A stretch of DNA of 64,000 nt from Muscardinus avellanarius (GCA_963383645.1 OY726569.1:76478135-76542134), one strand, 5' to 3'; counted from the first letter of the stretch, positions 42,591 through 53,689 are shown. Numbers and translations are program-made. Notes: generated by a model from the sequence alone, not told the origin.

Positions 42591-44587
42591 GTCAAGAAAG
42601 TCTTGTCACCATTTATCCAAACTGCCTTTTTATAAAGAAGCGCCTATTTACAGCTCAGTTTTGTGTTGCCTCTCCCCATCCCCCCAGTTTCACACACATT
42701 GAGAAATGTGGTGGTAGTTTACACACACACAAGCAGGGCTGGCCTAGCAGGGAATTTGGAGCAAAGCTCCTGGGATCCAGCTTGGCTGAGCTCCTGGGCC
42801 TCTCCTGCCTGCAGAGTCCCCTGTGCTTCCCTGACTCCTATGTTGTTTAGGTTCCAGTGACCAAGGGCACAGCTTGGTGACTGGCCTCCTGAGGCCTTCG
42901 GAGTCACCAGGGGTCTCTCTAATTAGTTACACTGTTGAGCACGCAGGTATTTATCCTGCAGGCAAGAAAGGCTGCTGGGAATAACTGCTTAACATAAAAT
43001 CCAGGCAGCAAGTCAGGCGTTAGACAAAAGCATGTTACCTGTGATTTGCTGGCAGAGTCCAGGCAAGCAAAGAGTGAGGACCTTACCCCACAATAATTGT
43101 TTCCCCCAACTGTATCCCCTTTATAGGATGAATCCTAAGCAGTGGTGACTCATTCAGCTAACATTTGTTGCCTAAAGTTTCACTAATTCAGTGGGGATTT
43201 ATTAAGTACCATTAAATGATATCATTGATAAATAAAATGATAAGATACAGTTCTGCTGTGGAATAGCCAGTCATCAGGAGAGTTCCGTGAGCTCATAGTG
43301 GGCAAATTGGAGGGCAAGAGGTTTTGATTTGGGGAATCCCAGAGGGGGATCCTATCTCAGCCGAGGGTGAGGACTAGGGGCCATTGGGAGATCGTCATGC
43401 GTGTCATTATTAGTTATCAAATGTCCCTAAAAACTAAGCAATTTTAGGACAGGGATTCTGGCTTTTTGTTGTTGTTCTGTGCCTAGACTCAATAGACATT
43501 CGATGAGTAAGGACATTAAGTGACCTCTACGCTAGGAATCGGGGGATAAGGAGTTGGTGAGGAGGAAGGTGGAGGGTGGGATGGGGTGGTGGGAGAGCAC
43601 AGAGAGGTAATGAGAAACCACAGGAGAGGGAGTGGCTTGTGCCCCTTGGAGATGGTCAATGACTCTAGTTCTGGGAACCCTTAGCTCCTATGAAGCCATT
43701 TCAGAGTGGGGAGGGCTCAGTGGTGATGGTGACATAAAACTTTTCTCAGCTTTGACACAGAGCAAAGACAGGATTTGGTTTGCGATGCATGTCCTTAGGT
43801 TCAGGAGATGGACTAGAGAGGACAGAGTGGGGTAAGAAATGCCATGTGGCGGCTCCTGCAGCGATCTTGATAAGAGGTCATGGTGGCTGGCCTGATTACT
43901 GACAGCAGAGGTGGGGAAATTAAAAGCAACTAGGGTTTGTCAGGACCTGCCAATTAATTGTCCATGGGGAAGGAGGGAGAGGTGTCTGAATGATGCCCAG
44001 GCCTCTGGGGGACACCAGAACCATTTATTTCCAAAATAACTCAGAAAAAGGAACAGAAGGTTAAATTCACCCAAGGATGCATTGAGTTTGAATTGCTTGT
44101 GGGAGGTGCTGGGGGCAGGTGCCCTCATCAGCTTTCGCCACAGGAGAGTGACTAGCTTAGACATACAGGTGTGGGCACTCATTGTCATGTGAGACCTGGA
44201 TTTCATAACCTAGAAATCTGCAGATAAAACTCAGAAGGCCCGGGAACTTCAGAAATTATCATTAACAAAGTAATACATGTGAATTTTTCTGGAGAGTTGG
44301 CTTCTTATCAACTTCTCAAAACATCCATGAACTCTAAGTTAGTCCTTAATGAATATGATCACTGGAGCTATAAGGAGAGATCCGATTCTTCCAGCAGAAT
44401 GAGAGGGGAAGAGAGCCAAGGGCTGTGCCATGGGGGGCACCCACATTTCAGGATTTGGGGCGCTTTGTCAAGCCAGAGGTTGGGGGTCAGACTATGGGAT
44501 GAGATAAAGATTTACAGATGGTCATAGCTCATTATCGATGAGGTGCTTTTACATACCTTGCCGTTCCATTTCTCAGTAGCTCCATTA
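42591..44587. other. Unique intronic sequence, about 2 kb
   Basis: No exon or named repeat recognised. This is one of the longest repeat-free spans in the window, and so a reasonable place for regulatory elements, but nothing specific was seen. Confidence 0.45.
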
Positions 44588-44659
44588 TATATATACATAT
44601 ATATATATACATAATATACATATATGTATATATATATGTATATATATATGTATATTATG

Positions 44660-44681
<22 letters not shown>
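44588..44681. repeat. AT-rich palindrome / (TA)n
   Basis: A TA/TG-rich tract containing a 17-base perfect inverted repeat: 44609-44625 against 44644-44660, with further TA complementarity outwards. It ends directly at the tail of an antisense SINE. Confidence 0.93.
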
Positions 44682-44690
<9 letters not shown>

Positions 44691-44897
44691 TGTGGTACTG
44701 GGATGGAATCCAGGTGGCATTCTACCTCTGAGCTAGAACCCCCACCCTGCCCTATTTTTTTTCTTTATTTTGAAACAGGGTCTCACTGTGTTGCAGAAGG
44801 CCTCACTAAGTAGCTGAGGCTGGCTGCAAACCAAGATCTTTCTGTCTCAGCCTCCCAAATGCTAGCATTACAAGCATGCGCCACCATGCCCGGCTTT
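44682..44897 (-). mobile_element. Composite B1/ID-type SINE
   Basis: Antisense: 'ttgtggtactgggatggaatccagg', 'cattctacctctgagctagaaccc', 'gaaacagggtctcactgtgttgcagaaggcctcactaagtagctgaggctggc', 'gcatgcgccaccatgcccggc'. Confidence 0.92.
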
Positions 44898-45507
44898 CAT
44901 TAGATATTTCTAATTTGGTTCTATGTCAGGTAGAGTGCAGTACATGACACAAAAGCTTGGCTATAAGTTAAAGAAGAGAGTTCATTCAGGGAATTAGGTG
45001 CTTACAAAACCACAGGAAGGGTCAGTCCCAGGGGAACATTTTTAGAACAAGGTAGACCCAAGGTCAGAGTGTATCGCTGGGCTGCCATCCTGGCTGGGAA
45101 GCTGGTTTCAGGAAGCCACTGTGACTTTTGCCACTGCTTCTGTGCTGTCATGAAACTGGAAAAGAGCTGCAGAAATGATGACCCGGCTAAAGCTGGAAGT
45201 CTTCTGTTCCATGGCTTTTGTGACAGCAGTCACTGGTCAAGAAGGGGCCAGGAGGTGGTCCTGATCTCACTTGGGCCTTTAGAGCTTTGTGTGTGTGCGC
45301 GCACGCATGTGTGTGCACGCGTGTGCATCTAATGTGCGCGTGTGCATCTAATTAGTGGAACCCAGTTCTTTCCTGGATCCCTAGATGCAGAGAGGTCTAG
45401 AAAATATTTTTAACTGTACCACCTGTCCACCTAAGAGGAAAGTGGAATGGAACTAGAGAAGGGGTCTCTCTCCTTTTTATTTTTAGTAAGAGAGCCGATA
45501 CTAAATA
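44898..45507. other. Intronic sequence with a GT/CG run
   Basis: No exon was recognised. 45285-45352 is largely alternating purine-pyrimidine ('gtgtgtgtgcgcgcacgcatgtgtgtgcacgcgtgtgc'), with 'gtgtgcatctaat' repeated. Confidence 0.55.
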
Positions 45508-45842
45508 CAGTTGGACTTCTGTCCCACAAGTTCTGCATCCACAGATTGAACCAGCTGAGGGCCGAAAATGCAGGCAAGCCTAGCCCACTTGTGTCTGTAC
45601 TGAACACAAATATATTTTTCCTTGTCGTTCCCTATAATTATCTATATAGCATTGACGTTTCATTAGGTACTGTAAGTCATCTAGAGATGATTTAAAGCAC
45701 ATAGGAGAGAGGTTGTGCATGCTTCATATGCAAATTACATGGCATTTTATATCAGGGACTCAAACACCCTTGGATCTGGGTACCTGAAAGGAGTCCTGAA
45801 ACCAGGCTCCCATGGCTACCTAGGCACAACTGTACCTTAGTT
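45508..45842 (-). mobile_element. MER2/Tigger-like element, near full length
   Basis: Ends 'cagttggacttctgtccc' and 'ggcacaactgta'. Interior 'ttctgcatccacagattgaaccagctgagggccgaaaatg', 'ggtactgtaagtcatctagagatgatttaaagcacataggagag', 'tatgcaaattacatggcattttatatcagggactc'. No transposase. Confidence 0.8.
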
Positions 45843-45884
45843 AGCCTTACTTAACCACATGGTCTCTATTGCATTGTTGTTTGG

Positions 45885-46010
45885 AGGCAGCCACACACAG
45901 CATGTAAGCGAATGAATGTGGTTGCATGCCAATAAGGCTTTATTAAAAAAAAAAAAAACCAGATGGTGGGCCTGATTTGGACTGTGGGCCATCATTTGTT
46001 GACCCCCAAT
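45885..46010 (-). mobile_element. DNA-transposon relic (same family as 36955)
   Basis: Complement: 'gggggtcaacaaatgatggcccacagtccaaatcaggcccaccatctgg', A-run region, 'aataaagccttattggcatgcaacc', 'cattcgcttacatgctgtgtgtggctgcc'. This copy shows the other end of the family. Confidence 0.68.
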
Positions 46011-47207
46011 GTAAACAAGTAAATTCAGTTATAATTACTGTAGGTTCTTTTGACAGAGGAGGGAATTAAAACCAGGAGATTTAGTAATTTAGCCAGTGCA
46101 AATGAAAACACATCCTGGCTATTTTAGTTTCAAAGCTCATGTTCTTTCTGGCAAACCACAGTGCTGGGCCCCACCCCTTAGGAGGCCTTTGCCCTACAAC
46201 CAGAGGTAAAATGAGAGCCTCCTTGCTGTAGCCCATGGTAGATACTCCAGGTATGACACAAATCCTTTTGAGTGAGAAGTCAGGGTAAGTTTCACTGTGG
46301 AAGTAGTTTGAGCTAGTTGTTGAAGAAAGGTATGACTGTAACAGGTGGAGGTGAGTGGGGGAGGGATCAAAACAGCCTCCTAGGTAAAGAAAGAAACCTC
46401 ACAGCAAGTTGAGGATAACAGCTAGAAATTGAAACTCATCTGAACATTGTGACCTTCTAGAGTGTTATCTGGGCTAAGACTAAATTACGTAGAGTCTCAG
46501 ATACAAGGATTATGAATCTAGACTTGAAAAGGAGATGCACCAACAGTTTTTGAACAGGGTAGTGGAACACACATTTTCCTTCAGGAAGGATTATTTGGTA
46601 TTGCTGTACAGAGGGTTTTGAGTCAGAAGATATGCCCAAGAAGAATTTTCTTGGAAATCAATGCAGTCTGTCTGTATGGTGATGCCAAGGAAGAAATGTG
46701 TATGAGGGATGGCTTAGCCATTCATGGACTGTGGAAACTTATAAATGTATGTGGGTTAGACAGATGGCATTGATAGGAAGAGATGAGATGGATAAGAAAA
46801 CTTGGAAAACTAGGAGGGAGAGCTTAGTTTTGTGAGAAAGGTGGTGGGTTTCTTATTGCATATGAGGCATCAAGGATGAAATATGTAAACATGACATAGG
46901 CAATAGGAAGTGCAGATTTGATCCTTAGGCAGGAGTTGGTTGGGAGCCAAGTACACGTAGATAGAGAGCCATGTAAGAGCTTCACTTGCTAAGAGTGTGG
47001 AGAGCAGAGGATGCTCAAGGAGAACCCAGGGGACTTTGATAACCAAGTACCAGGGGAGGGACAAGAAATGGGAAAGCGGAGTGTGTTGGGCAGGGGTAGG
47101 CAGAGTGCCCGGAGAGGATACTGTATTAGAGGAGTCAAGGGAGGAGCCATTATCAGGTAAAGGAATGGCAAGAGGCACTGCATGCCACAGGGAAGCCAGG
47201 AAGTACA
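46011..47207. other. Intronic sequence, old repeat texture
   Basis: 46045-46110 ('gacagaggagggaattaaaaccaggagatttagtaatttagccagtgc') is a weak antisense MIR. 46260-47190 is A/G-rich old sequence without a name. No exon; the 112- and 95-codon frames at 46870-47284 overlap on opposite strands and look like chance. Confidence 0.45.
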
Positions 47208-47640
47208 AGAATCAGTATCCACCGGGAATTAGTCCCAGGACCCCCATGGATAGCAGAATTGGAAGACACGCATATCTTTTATAGAAAATGGCATAGTTTG
47301 CATATAATCTATGTACATATACTTTTTTTGATGCTGGGGCTTGAACCCAGGGGCATTCTACCCCTGAGCTACATCCCAAGCCCTACTTTTTAATTTTTTT
47401 TTACTTTTGAAACAAGGTCTCACTAAGTTGCAGAAGGTCTCACTAAGTTGCTGAGGCTGGCCATGACCCTGTGATCCTCCTGTCTCAGCCTCCCAAATAC
47501 TGGGATGGCAAGTGTGCACCACCACACCCGGTTTCCCCTGTATACTTTAAATAATCTCCAGATTACTTGTATAACATCCAGTAGGGTGTATATGCTATAT
47601 GCTATATAAAAAGAAAAGTCTTATATATATTCAGGACAGA
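47208..47640 (+). mobile_element. MER2/Tigger-like element, split by a SINE
   Basis: 'gaatcagtatccaccgggaattagtcccaggacccccatggatagcagaattgg', 'atggcatagtttgcatataatctatgtacatatac'; after the SINE 'cctgtatactttaaataatctccagattacttgtataacatcc'. Opposite in orientation to the other three copies. Confidence 0.78.
47320..47533 (-). mobile_element. Composite SINE nested in MER2-like element
   Basis: Antisense: 'gatgctggggcttgaacccaggggcattctacccctgagctac', 'gaaacaaggtctcactaagttgcagaaggtctcactaagttgctgaggctgg', 'gtgcaccaccacacccgg'. The 'ctcactaagttgc' block is duplicated, a variant also seen in the copies at 44682, 51677 and 62655. Confidence 0.9.
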
Positions 47641-48406
47641 TATAGTTTCGTCTTATTATTGCCATTTTTGGAATATTTTTGATCCTTGGTTGGATAGATA
47701 CATGGATGAGGAACCCACAGGTACAGGAGGCTTACTACAAACACCTTATGGACTGGACATATGGGAGACTCCTGAGAGCTGTCTAGTGTGCGGGCTCTCA
47801 AGAAGTTTGATATAGAAAGGAAAGGGGAGAGAAGAGTGTAGGTTGAAATGCATGTTTGTTTTAAAGGTGATTTTTTTTCAGTGCCTAAATTTCACAAATG
47901 ACTTGGACATAGAAAATACTCCAGTATTCCCCCAAATCTTTCCTAAAAAAATATAATCAAATAAGGAACATCATTTAGCTTTTCTCTCTGAATTTCAGTC
48001 ATCATCATTTTGGTTGGTTGCTTCTATCTGACTCAGTCTGCCTCTGGCCCCACTGGTGCCGCTCCTGGCAACTCGTGAGGTCAGGAACCGATGGTGCAGT
48101 TATCAGGCAGCTGCTCCCCATCCATGTATCCCTGCTAAACTCGGAGCATGTATGAGTCCTAATCTAGTCTTCATTCAGTGAGAAAGAAAAGTCCCCAACT
48201 TTGAAATTTCAGAGATTACCCATTTATGGAATACAAAATTGGCATGTTGATGGTTGTTATCTTGCGTCACAGAATTTTTAAAAAATCCACTGGAGAGTTA
48301 CTGTGCAGTGCTGTGAAAATTTAATTCTCTCCAGGGCCTTTTCTAAAAAAAAAAAAATGCATGTACCCAAGCTTCAAAAGAAACTGAATATTTTGCACCA
48401 ATACTT

Positions 48407-48410
<4 letters not shown>
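47641..48410. other. Unique intronic sequence
   Basis: No exon or named repeat. A-run at 48346-48357. Confidence 0.45.

Positions 48411-48453
<43 letters not shown>
48411..48453. repeat. (GT)n microsatellite at a SINE tail
   Basis: About 21 GT units directly before the antisense SINE's 'ttactagggattaaggcc'. Confidence 0.95.
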
Positions 48454-48460
<7 letters not shown>

Positions 48461-48884
48461 GGATTAAGGCCCAGGGACATTCTACCTTCAAGCTATACCT
48501 TCAACTCTTTTTATTTTTATTTTTATTTATTTAATTAATTAATTAATTAATTAATTTTTTTTGGTGGTACTGGGGTTCCTGGAAGCCCTTCTACCTACGG
48601 GCTATACTCCCAGACCTATTTTTACATTTTCATTTGGAAACAGGGTCTCCTAAGCCAGCGCGCGCGGCTGGCTTCGAACCTGCGCGATCCTCCTGTCTCT
48701 GCCTCCCAAGCGCGGGGATTACAAGCGTGCGCCACCACGCCCGGCTATTTTTGTTTTTAAATAGGGTCTTTCTAAGTTGCTGAGAGTCTTGCTATGTTGC
48801 TGCGGCTGGCCTCAAACCTGTGATCCTCCCTATCTTAGCCTCCCAAGTATTGGGATTACAGGTGTACACCACCATGCCAGGCTT
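48454..48884 (-). mobile_element. Composite SINE split by a younger SINE
   Basis: Outer copy: right half 'ttactagggattaaggcccagggacattctaccttcaagctatacc' at 48454-48515; left half 'ttttaaatagggtctttctaagttgctgagagtc...gggattacaggtgtacaccaccatgccaggc' at 48750-48884. The linker between them contains a (TTAA)n run and a complete second SINE. Confidence 0.88.
48557..48746 (-). mobile_element. Young SINE inside a SINE linker
   Basis: Complete antisense copy: 'ggtggtactggggttcctggaagcccttctacctacgggctatac', 'tctcctaagccagcgcgcgcggctgg', 'gcgtgcgccaccacgcccggc'. Member of the 'gcttccagg' subfamily. Confidence 0.92.
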
Positions 48885-49294
48885 ACACTAATGCTTTCTA
48901 ACATTATAAATAAAACCTGGTATCAACACACACTACACAGTACCACAATGGCAACTGCAAAACCCAACAAAAAAAAAAAACCACACTCTAGATGGAAAAG
49001 ATTTGATCAGTCTGAGCTAACGACATATTCTGACTCTTATTTCATTTCACACTTTGATTTGCGGCAGCTAAAACAATCGTTTTAGTCTCAAATGGGTTGT
49101 GAGATGGATGCAAAGAAGAGGTAACTCGAATTAATATTCCTCCCCCAGTGGAATTCTCTTTCTCACCCTCATCTTTAAACAGTCATATCGCACCCGGCTG
49201 GCCCTACACTAAGATTCTCTGGAGCTCTTTAGAGATTAGAACTGTTTACACCACTTTTTCGCATTTGTCGGAACTTTAGTCTTTGAAGTGGTTA
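48885..49294. other. Intronic sequence
   Basis: No exon or repeat recognised. A-run at 48969-48980. Confidence 0.45.
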
Positions 49295-49475
49295 GACACG
49301 TATTAATCTCATTTGACCTCATAGCAGTCTATGAGATAGGCAGTCCAACTATTATCATCAAATCCATATTGCAGATAAAAGAACTGGAATTCAGAGTTGT
49401 TAATTCATTAGCCCACGGTCGCCCAGCTCATTAGTGGCAGATTCAGGGCTGAAGGTCAGAATTTTCAGCTCCAAA
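49295..49475 (-). mobile_element. MIR SINE
   Basis: Complement: 'ttaatctcatttgacctcatagcagtctatgagataggcag', 'atattgcagataaaagaactggaattcagagttgttaattc', 'gcccacggtcgcccagctcattagtggcagattcagggctgaagg'. Confidence 0.82.
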
Positions 49476-49899
49476 TTAATTTTTTCCACTCGCCTTTGGG
49501 TGGCATTTCCAACACTGGTGTTTTCTTTCATTCTTAAGCACTTCTACGGCTAAGCTTCATGTAACATCAAGTTGGTTTCTGGAAGTACATTGATTGCATA
49601 GGCCCAAGAAGCAGAAACCGCAGACTTTAAATGACAGTTACCCTTATCGGAGGTTTGGCCTTTATTGAATGGAGGCCTCTTGTTAAGGGAAGGTATACAT
49701 TGAGGATGGAGGCTTGCCAGCTTTTCAAATAGGGGAATCTCCTGGGCTTTTGGGGAGAGCCACATGATGATAATTATGGGGCAGTTTGCAAATGAGAAGT
49801 ACTTTACTAATCCTGGAGGAGGGGCATGAAATGTGTGTTTCTGGGGAGAGAGATTTTTGCATATATTATTCTCTGGACATGCTAGATTTTACATCTGAG
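49476..49899. other. Unique intronic sequence
   Basis: No exon or repeat recognised. Confidence 0.45.
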
Positions 49900-50195
49900 T
49901 ATTCCACTACCCTCAGATGGAAAATCTTAGGAAAAAATATGCATATGTACTGAACACATATAGGCTTTTCTCTTTGGCATTGTCCCCTAAACAAGTTAAC
50001 AACGACTTATATATCACATATATGTTGAATAAGCACTGCAGGTAATCATCTAGATGATTTTGTGCATATGGGAGGATGTACGTAGGTTATATACCAGTGC
50101 TGTGCAATTTTATATGAGGGAACTGAGCATCCTCGGAGTTTAGTTTCGGGGTTGGGGGGCCTTGGAACTGTACTGCTACGGGTACTGAGGGATCA
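49900..50195 (-). mobile_element. MER2/Tigger-like element, diverged
   Basis: 'ctcagatggaaaatcttaggaaaaaatatgc', 'gcaggtaatcatctagatgattttgtgcatatgggaggatgtacgtaggttatatacc', 'caattttatatgagggaactgagcatcctcggagttt', 'gctacgggtactgaggga'. Confidence 0.75.
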
Positions 50196-51568
50196 TGGAA
50201 CTTATTTTTATAAATGATCTTGCTGTTCCTTTAAAAAAAAATCAGCCTGCTATCTAGCCTCATAGTGGTTTTCTGTATGTGTGAGCTTGCACTTCCGTTA
50301 AATCGAACATTTGTACTACTTACTGCAAAACTGAGCTTAGTGATGTTGCCAATGTCTTAGCTCTCAAGTAGCCTTTAAATATTCTTCACCCTGAGAGCTG
50401 GGCCAAGAAGTTGCTTATTCTTTTCCCTGTAGCACTCAGCATATAAATCCTGAATTCCTGCTGACCGAAGATACGTAAAGTACAAATCAATGGGCATTCT
50501 GTTTCTGTATTTTGGGGAATGAGACAATGAGGGAAAGAGAAGCGTCTGATGAGGGCTTAAAAATATTATTGGTATTCAGTGGGTTAACAAAGGCAGGCCT
50601 ACCATTTTACTCATTTGCTGACCATCATGTCTTTACGCTGCCTCAGTTGTTTATAAATTATCCAGTCTAGGCAATCTGTTATAACAGTGGAAAATGGACT
50701 TAGATACGGGGCTGCAGAGTTGGCTCTTTATACTTTCATATAATCCAGTCCTGGAATACAGCTGGCTGCCACCAGGGAGGGAGAGATTTTCAGCGGAAGG
50801 TAACAGAGGCCCAAGAACTGAGGGTCTGGGGTCCACAGCATTCCGAGTTGTGGGGTGGGGGAGGAACTGCTGAGCCAGCAGTGTCTCAAACTTTGCAGTT
50901 TCACTGGCGTGGGGTGAGATGTGGGTGTTCCCAAAGTGCTGATGGGCAGCACAGATCAGCAACAGCTGGTTTCAGTCATGAAGGGGCATCAACATAGTGG
51001 GGCCACCATTTCTAATCACTATTATGTGTCGATGGTTTTATGCCTTACCAGATTAGGAGCAACTGGTCACCACCACCGTGGGAAATGCTGGAAGTTCAGA
51101 TTCGGTCAGTTTGAATTTGCCTCAACCCTTTACTGACTCTGCGAGTTCTTACTTATGTTCTGCTAATATTTTGCTACTGGGGTTTGTAGAGTATGAATCT
51201 GAGTGGATGGGGTAGGGTATCAATACAAAAACAGCGAACACCTTAATAAAAATTTGGCAAAAACCAAAATGCATGATTCATAATGAGGAAATTCGAACAA
51301 TCTTTAAACATTTGGAAATATATTGTCTTAATAGTATTGAAAGAAATGGAAGTTAAGACTATTTGCTTATTATACTGACAGGTGAAAAAGAATTTCAAGT
51401 ACTCAGTGACAGTGAAGGTGGTGGCAGAAGATGCTTTAATACCCTTGGGGTGAATATACATCGGTATTATATTTATTGTGGAACATATGGGAATACGCAT
51501 AAAATTCATAAAAAGAAATGTTTTTGCATAAGGTATAATTGCTGAGTCTTGCTGGCAACCATAAAGAA
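50196..51568. other. Unique intronic sequence
   Basis: No exon or named repeat. The 103- and 119-codon minus-strand frames at 50651-50962 and 51243-51602 show no motif or splice context. Confidence 0.4.
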
Positions 51569-51640
51569 AATGAGGAGCGTAAATGTTCATTAATAGCATC
51601 AATTAATGAGGAGCATAAATGTTTGTTAATAGCATAAATT
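51569..51640. repeat. 36-bp tandem duplication, diverged
   Basis: 'aatgaggagc' starts both units (51569-51604 and 51605-51640). They differ at about four positions, so the duplication is older than the one at 31141. Confidence 0.93.
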
Positions 51641-51676
51641 AAATAACTTCTGGTATTTTATTTTCAGTGTACTTCT

Positions 51677-51894
51677 TTTTTTTTTGCGGTACTGGGGATG
51701 AAACCCAGGGGCATTGCACCTCTGAACTGTACCCTCAGTCCTATTTTTCAGTCTTTTTTATTTTTTGAAACAGGGTCACACTGAGTTGCGAGTGGTCTCA
51801 CTAAGTAGCTGAAGCTGTCAACGAATTGCAGTCCTCCAGTCTCTGCCTCCCGAATGCTGGGATTACAAGCATGCACCACCACGCCTGGCACCTA
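51677..51894 (-). mobile_element. Composite SINE with 9-bp TSD
   Basis: Antisense: 'gcggtactggggatgaaacccaggggcattgcacc', 'gaaacagggtcacactgagttgcgagtggtctcactaagtagctgaagctg', 'gcatgcaccaccacgcctggc'. Flanked by 'tgtacttct' at 51668-51676 and 51895-51903. Confidence 0.9.
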
Positions 51895-51949
51895 TGTACT
51901 TCTAAATTAGAGGCAGTTAAAAACATATTTGCATTTAAAATTGCCTTTA

Positions 51950-52146
51950 TGAACTGGACACATGGCTGTAATCTCAGATACTACTCAGAAACCTGAAGCA
52001 AAGGTATTGCAAGTTCCAGGTCATCCTTTATAAGTTAGTAAAACCCTGTTTCAAAATTTAAAAAATAAAATAAAAAAGGGGTAGGGATGTATGGAGATGT
52101 AGATCAGAGGTAGAGTCCCTGGGGTTGGTACCAGTAGAGAAAAAAA
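51950..52146 (+). mobile_element. Composite SINE, old
   Basis: Sense: 'gaactggacacatggctgtaatctcagatac', 'agttagtaaaaccctgtttcaaaatttaaaaaataaaataaaaaagggg', 'gtagatcagaggtagagtccctggggttggtacc'. Diverged copy. Confidence 0.78.
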
Positions 52147-52417
52147 TTCTTTAAGAAAAAAAATACTACATATTAATTGAAAATAGTGTTTTTTGTCCCC
52201 TGAGTAAAAGAATTACAGATGAATTTTATTTTTCATCCTATATCTTTTAATAATATACGGACTCTAAAATAATATGTATTAATATAATATTTATATGTTA
52301 ATTTTATATTCATAAGAAGAATTGAGCCATTTCCAAAAGTACATATTTCTTTTTTATTGGTGTATTATAGTCTCATATAGTAATGCAGATCATGTTGTCA
52401 GTGTAATATATACATAC
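52147..52417. other. AT-rich intronic sequence
   Basis: No family recognised. Confidence 0.4.
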
Positions 52418-52612
52418 TCATGTTCATAGCAGCACAATTCATAATATCCAAACTATGGAACCAACCTAGGTCCATCAACAGATGAATGGATTACAAAATT
52501 ATGGGACATACACACAATGGAATTCTACTCAGCAATAAAGAAGAACAAAATTATGTCATTTGTGAGAAGATGGAAGGACCTGGAGAACATTATGTTAAGT
52601 AATATTAGCCAA
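52418..52612 (+). mobile_element. L1 3' fragment
   Basis: 'catagcagcacaattcataatatccaaactatggaaccaacctagg', 'catcaacagatgaatggattacaaaattatggg', 'acaatggaattctactcagcaataaagaagaac', 'acctggagaacattatgttaagtaatattagcc'. About 195 bases; both ends are missing. Confidence 0.88.
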
Positions 52613-53121
52613 AATTATGTATTTCTAAAATTAGACACATAGTTGTTTTTCCCCACCCTCTGCAATCCATCCAGCAGTCTAAAGGGAAAAGTCTATAAGC
52701 CAATTTGTAGTTATTTCTGGAATTGGAATCATGGGTGAATTTTATTTCTTATGCTTATGTTTATGTTACATATTTTTGTAGTAAGATTGTACTGTACTTA
52801 TGATGAGAAATAAAAAATAGCTTTTACCATATTAGTGTACTTGCCTAATAACCTATTTTATGCCCACTCTGACATCTGTTTCATGTGAGGGATCCTTTGG
52901 TTAGTATTTCTTTCTCCATGTCTTTCTTCCCTCCTTATTAAAAAAAAATCCTTACTATGTGTTGTATAGTTGTATACTTTACCAAGTTAGGGGCAATTAT
53001 TCTACTCTTGCATTTATTATCCAACTGTACATTTCACTTCATTCATTATTATTGTTTTTCTTAAGTAAATGCCTTTAGATAAGGAATTTCCAAACATAGC
53101 ATCCATCAGCTACCATCATGA
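52613..53121. other. Intronic sequence, nothing recognised
   Basis: AT-rich; no exon. Confidence 0.45.
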
Positions 53122-53305
53122 TTTTTTGGTACTGGAGATTGGACCCAGGGGCATTCTACCTCCTAGCTACACCCCCATCCTCTCTCTCTTTTTCTTTATT
53201 TTTTCCTTTCTTTCACAGGGCTTTGCTAAGTTCCTGAGGCTGGCCTCAAACCTGTGATCCTCCCAAGTACTGAGATTACAGGCATGTTCCATTGCATCCA
53301 ACTCA
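53122..53305 (-). mobile_element. Composite SINE
   Basis: Antisense: 'ttggtactggagattggacccaggggcattctacctcctagctacaccccc', 'ttgctaagttcctgaggctggcctcaaacctgtgatcctccc', 'gagattacaggcatgttcc'. The 'tgtctcagcc' block is deleted. Confidence 0.85.
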
Positions 53306-53689
53306 TTAGGCTTTTCTTATTCATCTATTGAATGTAATGTGTCTTTTCAAAATAATGATATTAAATTAAATTGTTCCATGTCTGCTCTTGGGAAGGTCTT
53401 TGAGGCCATAAAATTTACTAGGTTGGAATAATATGCATTAAGAGAAAGGCATAGAAATGTTTCTTAAAGGTAGAGACTCTCCTATGGGTCTGGCAAGTCT
53501 CATTTGTCCCTTAGATCATAAATTAAACTTACTTTGTGGCACCCAACCTGACTTCCAGGGCAAGCTGGTGCTGACCTCTCCATGTGTTTATTGCAGCTCT
53601 TACTGCATTTTCTTGTAAGCAGTTGTCGATGTCTATCACAATTTGAGACTTCCAGACAGGAAACGTGGTAGCATCTACCAACATGGCCC
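53306..53689. other. Intronic sequence, nothing recognised
   Basis: No exon. It ends where the MaLR 5' LTR begins. Confidence 0.45.
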
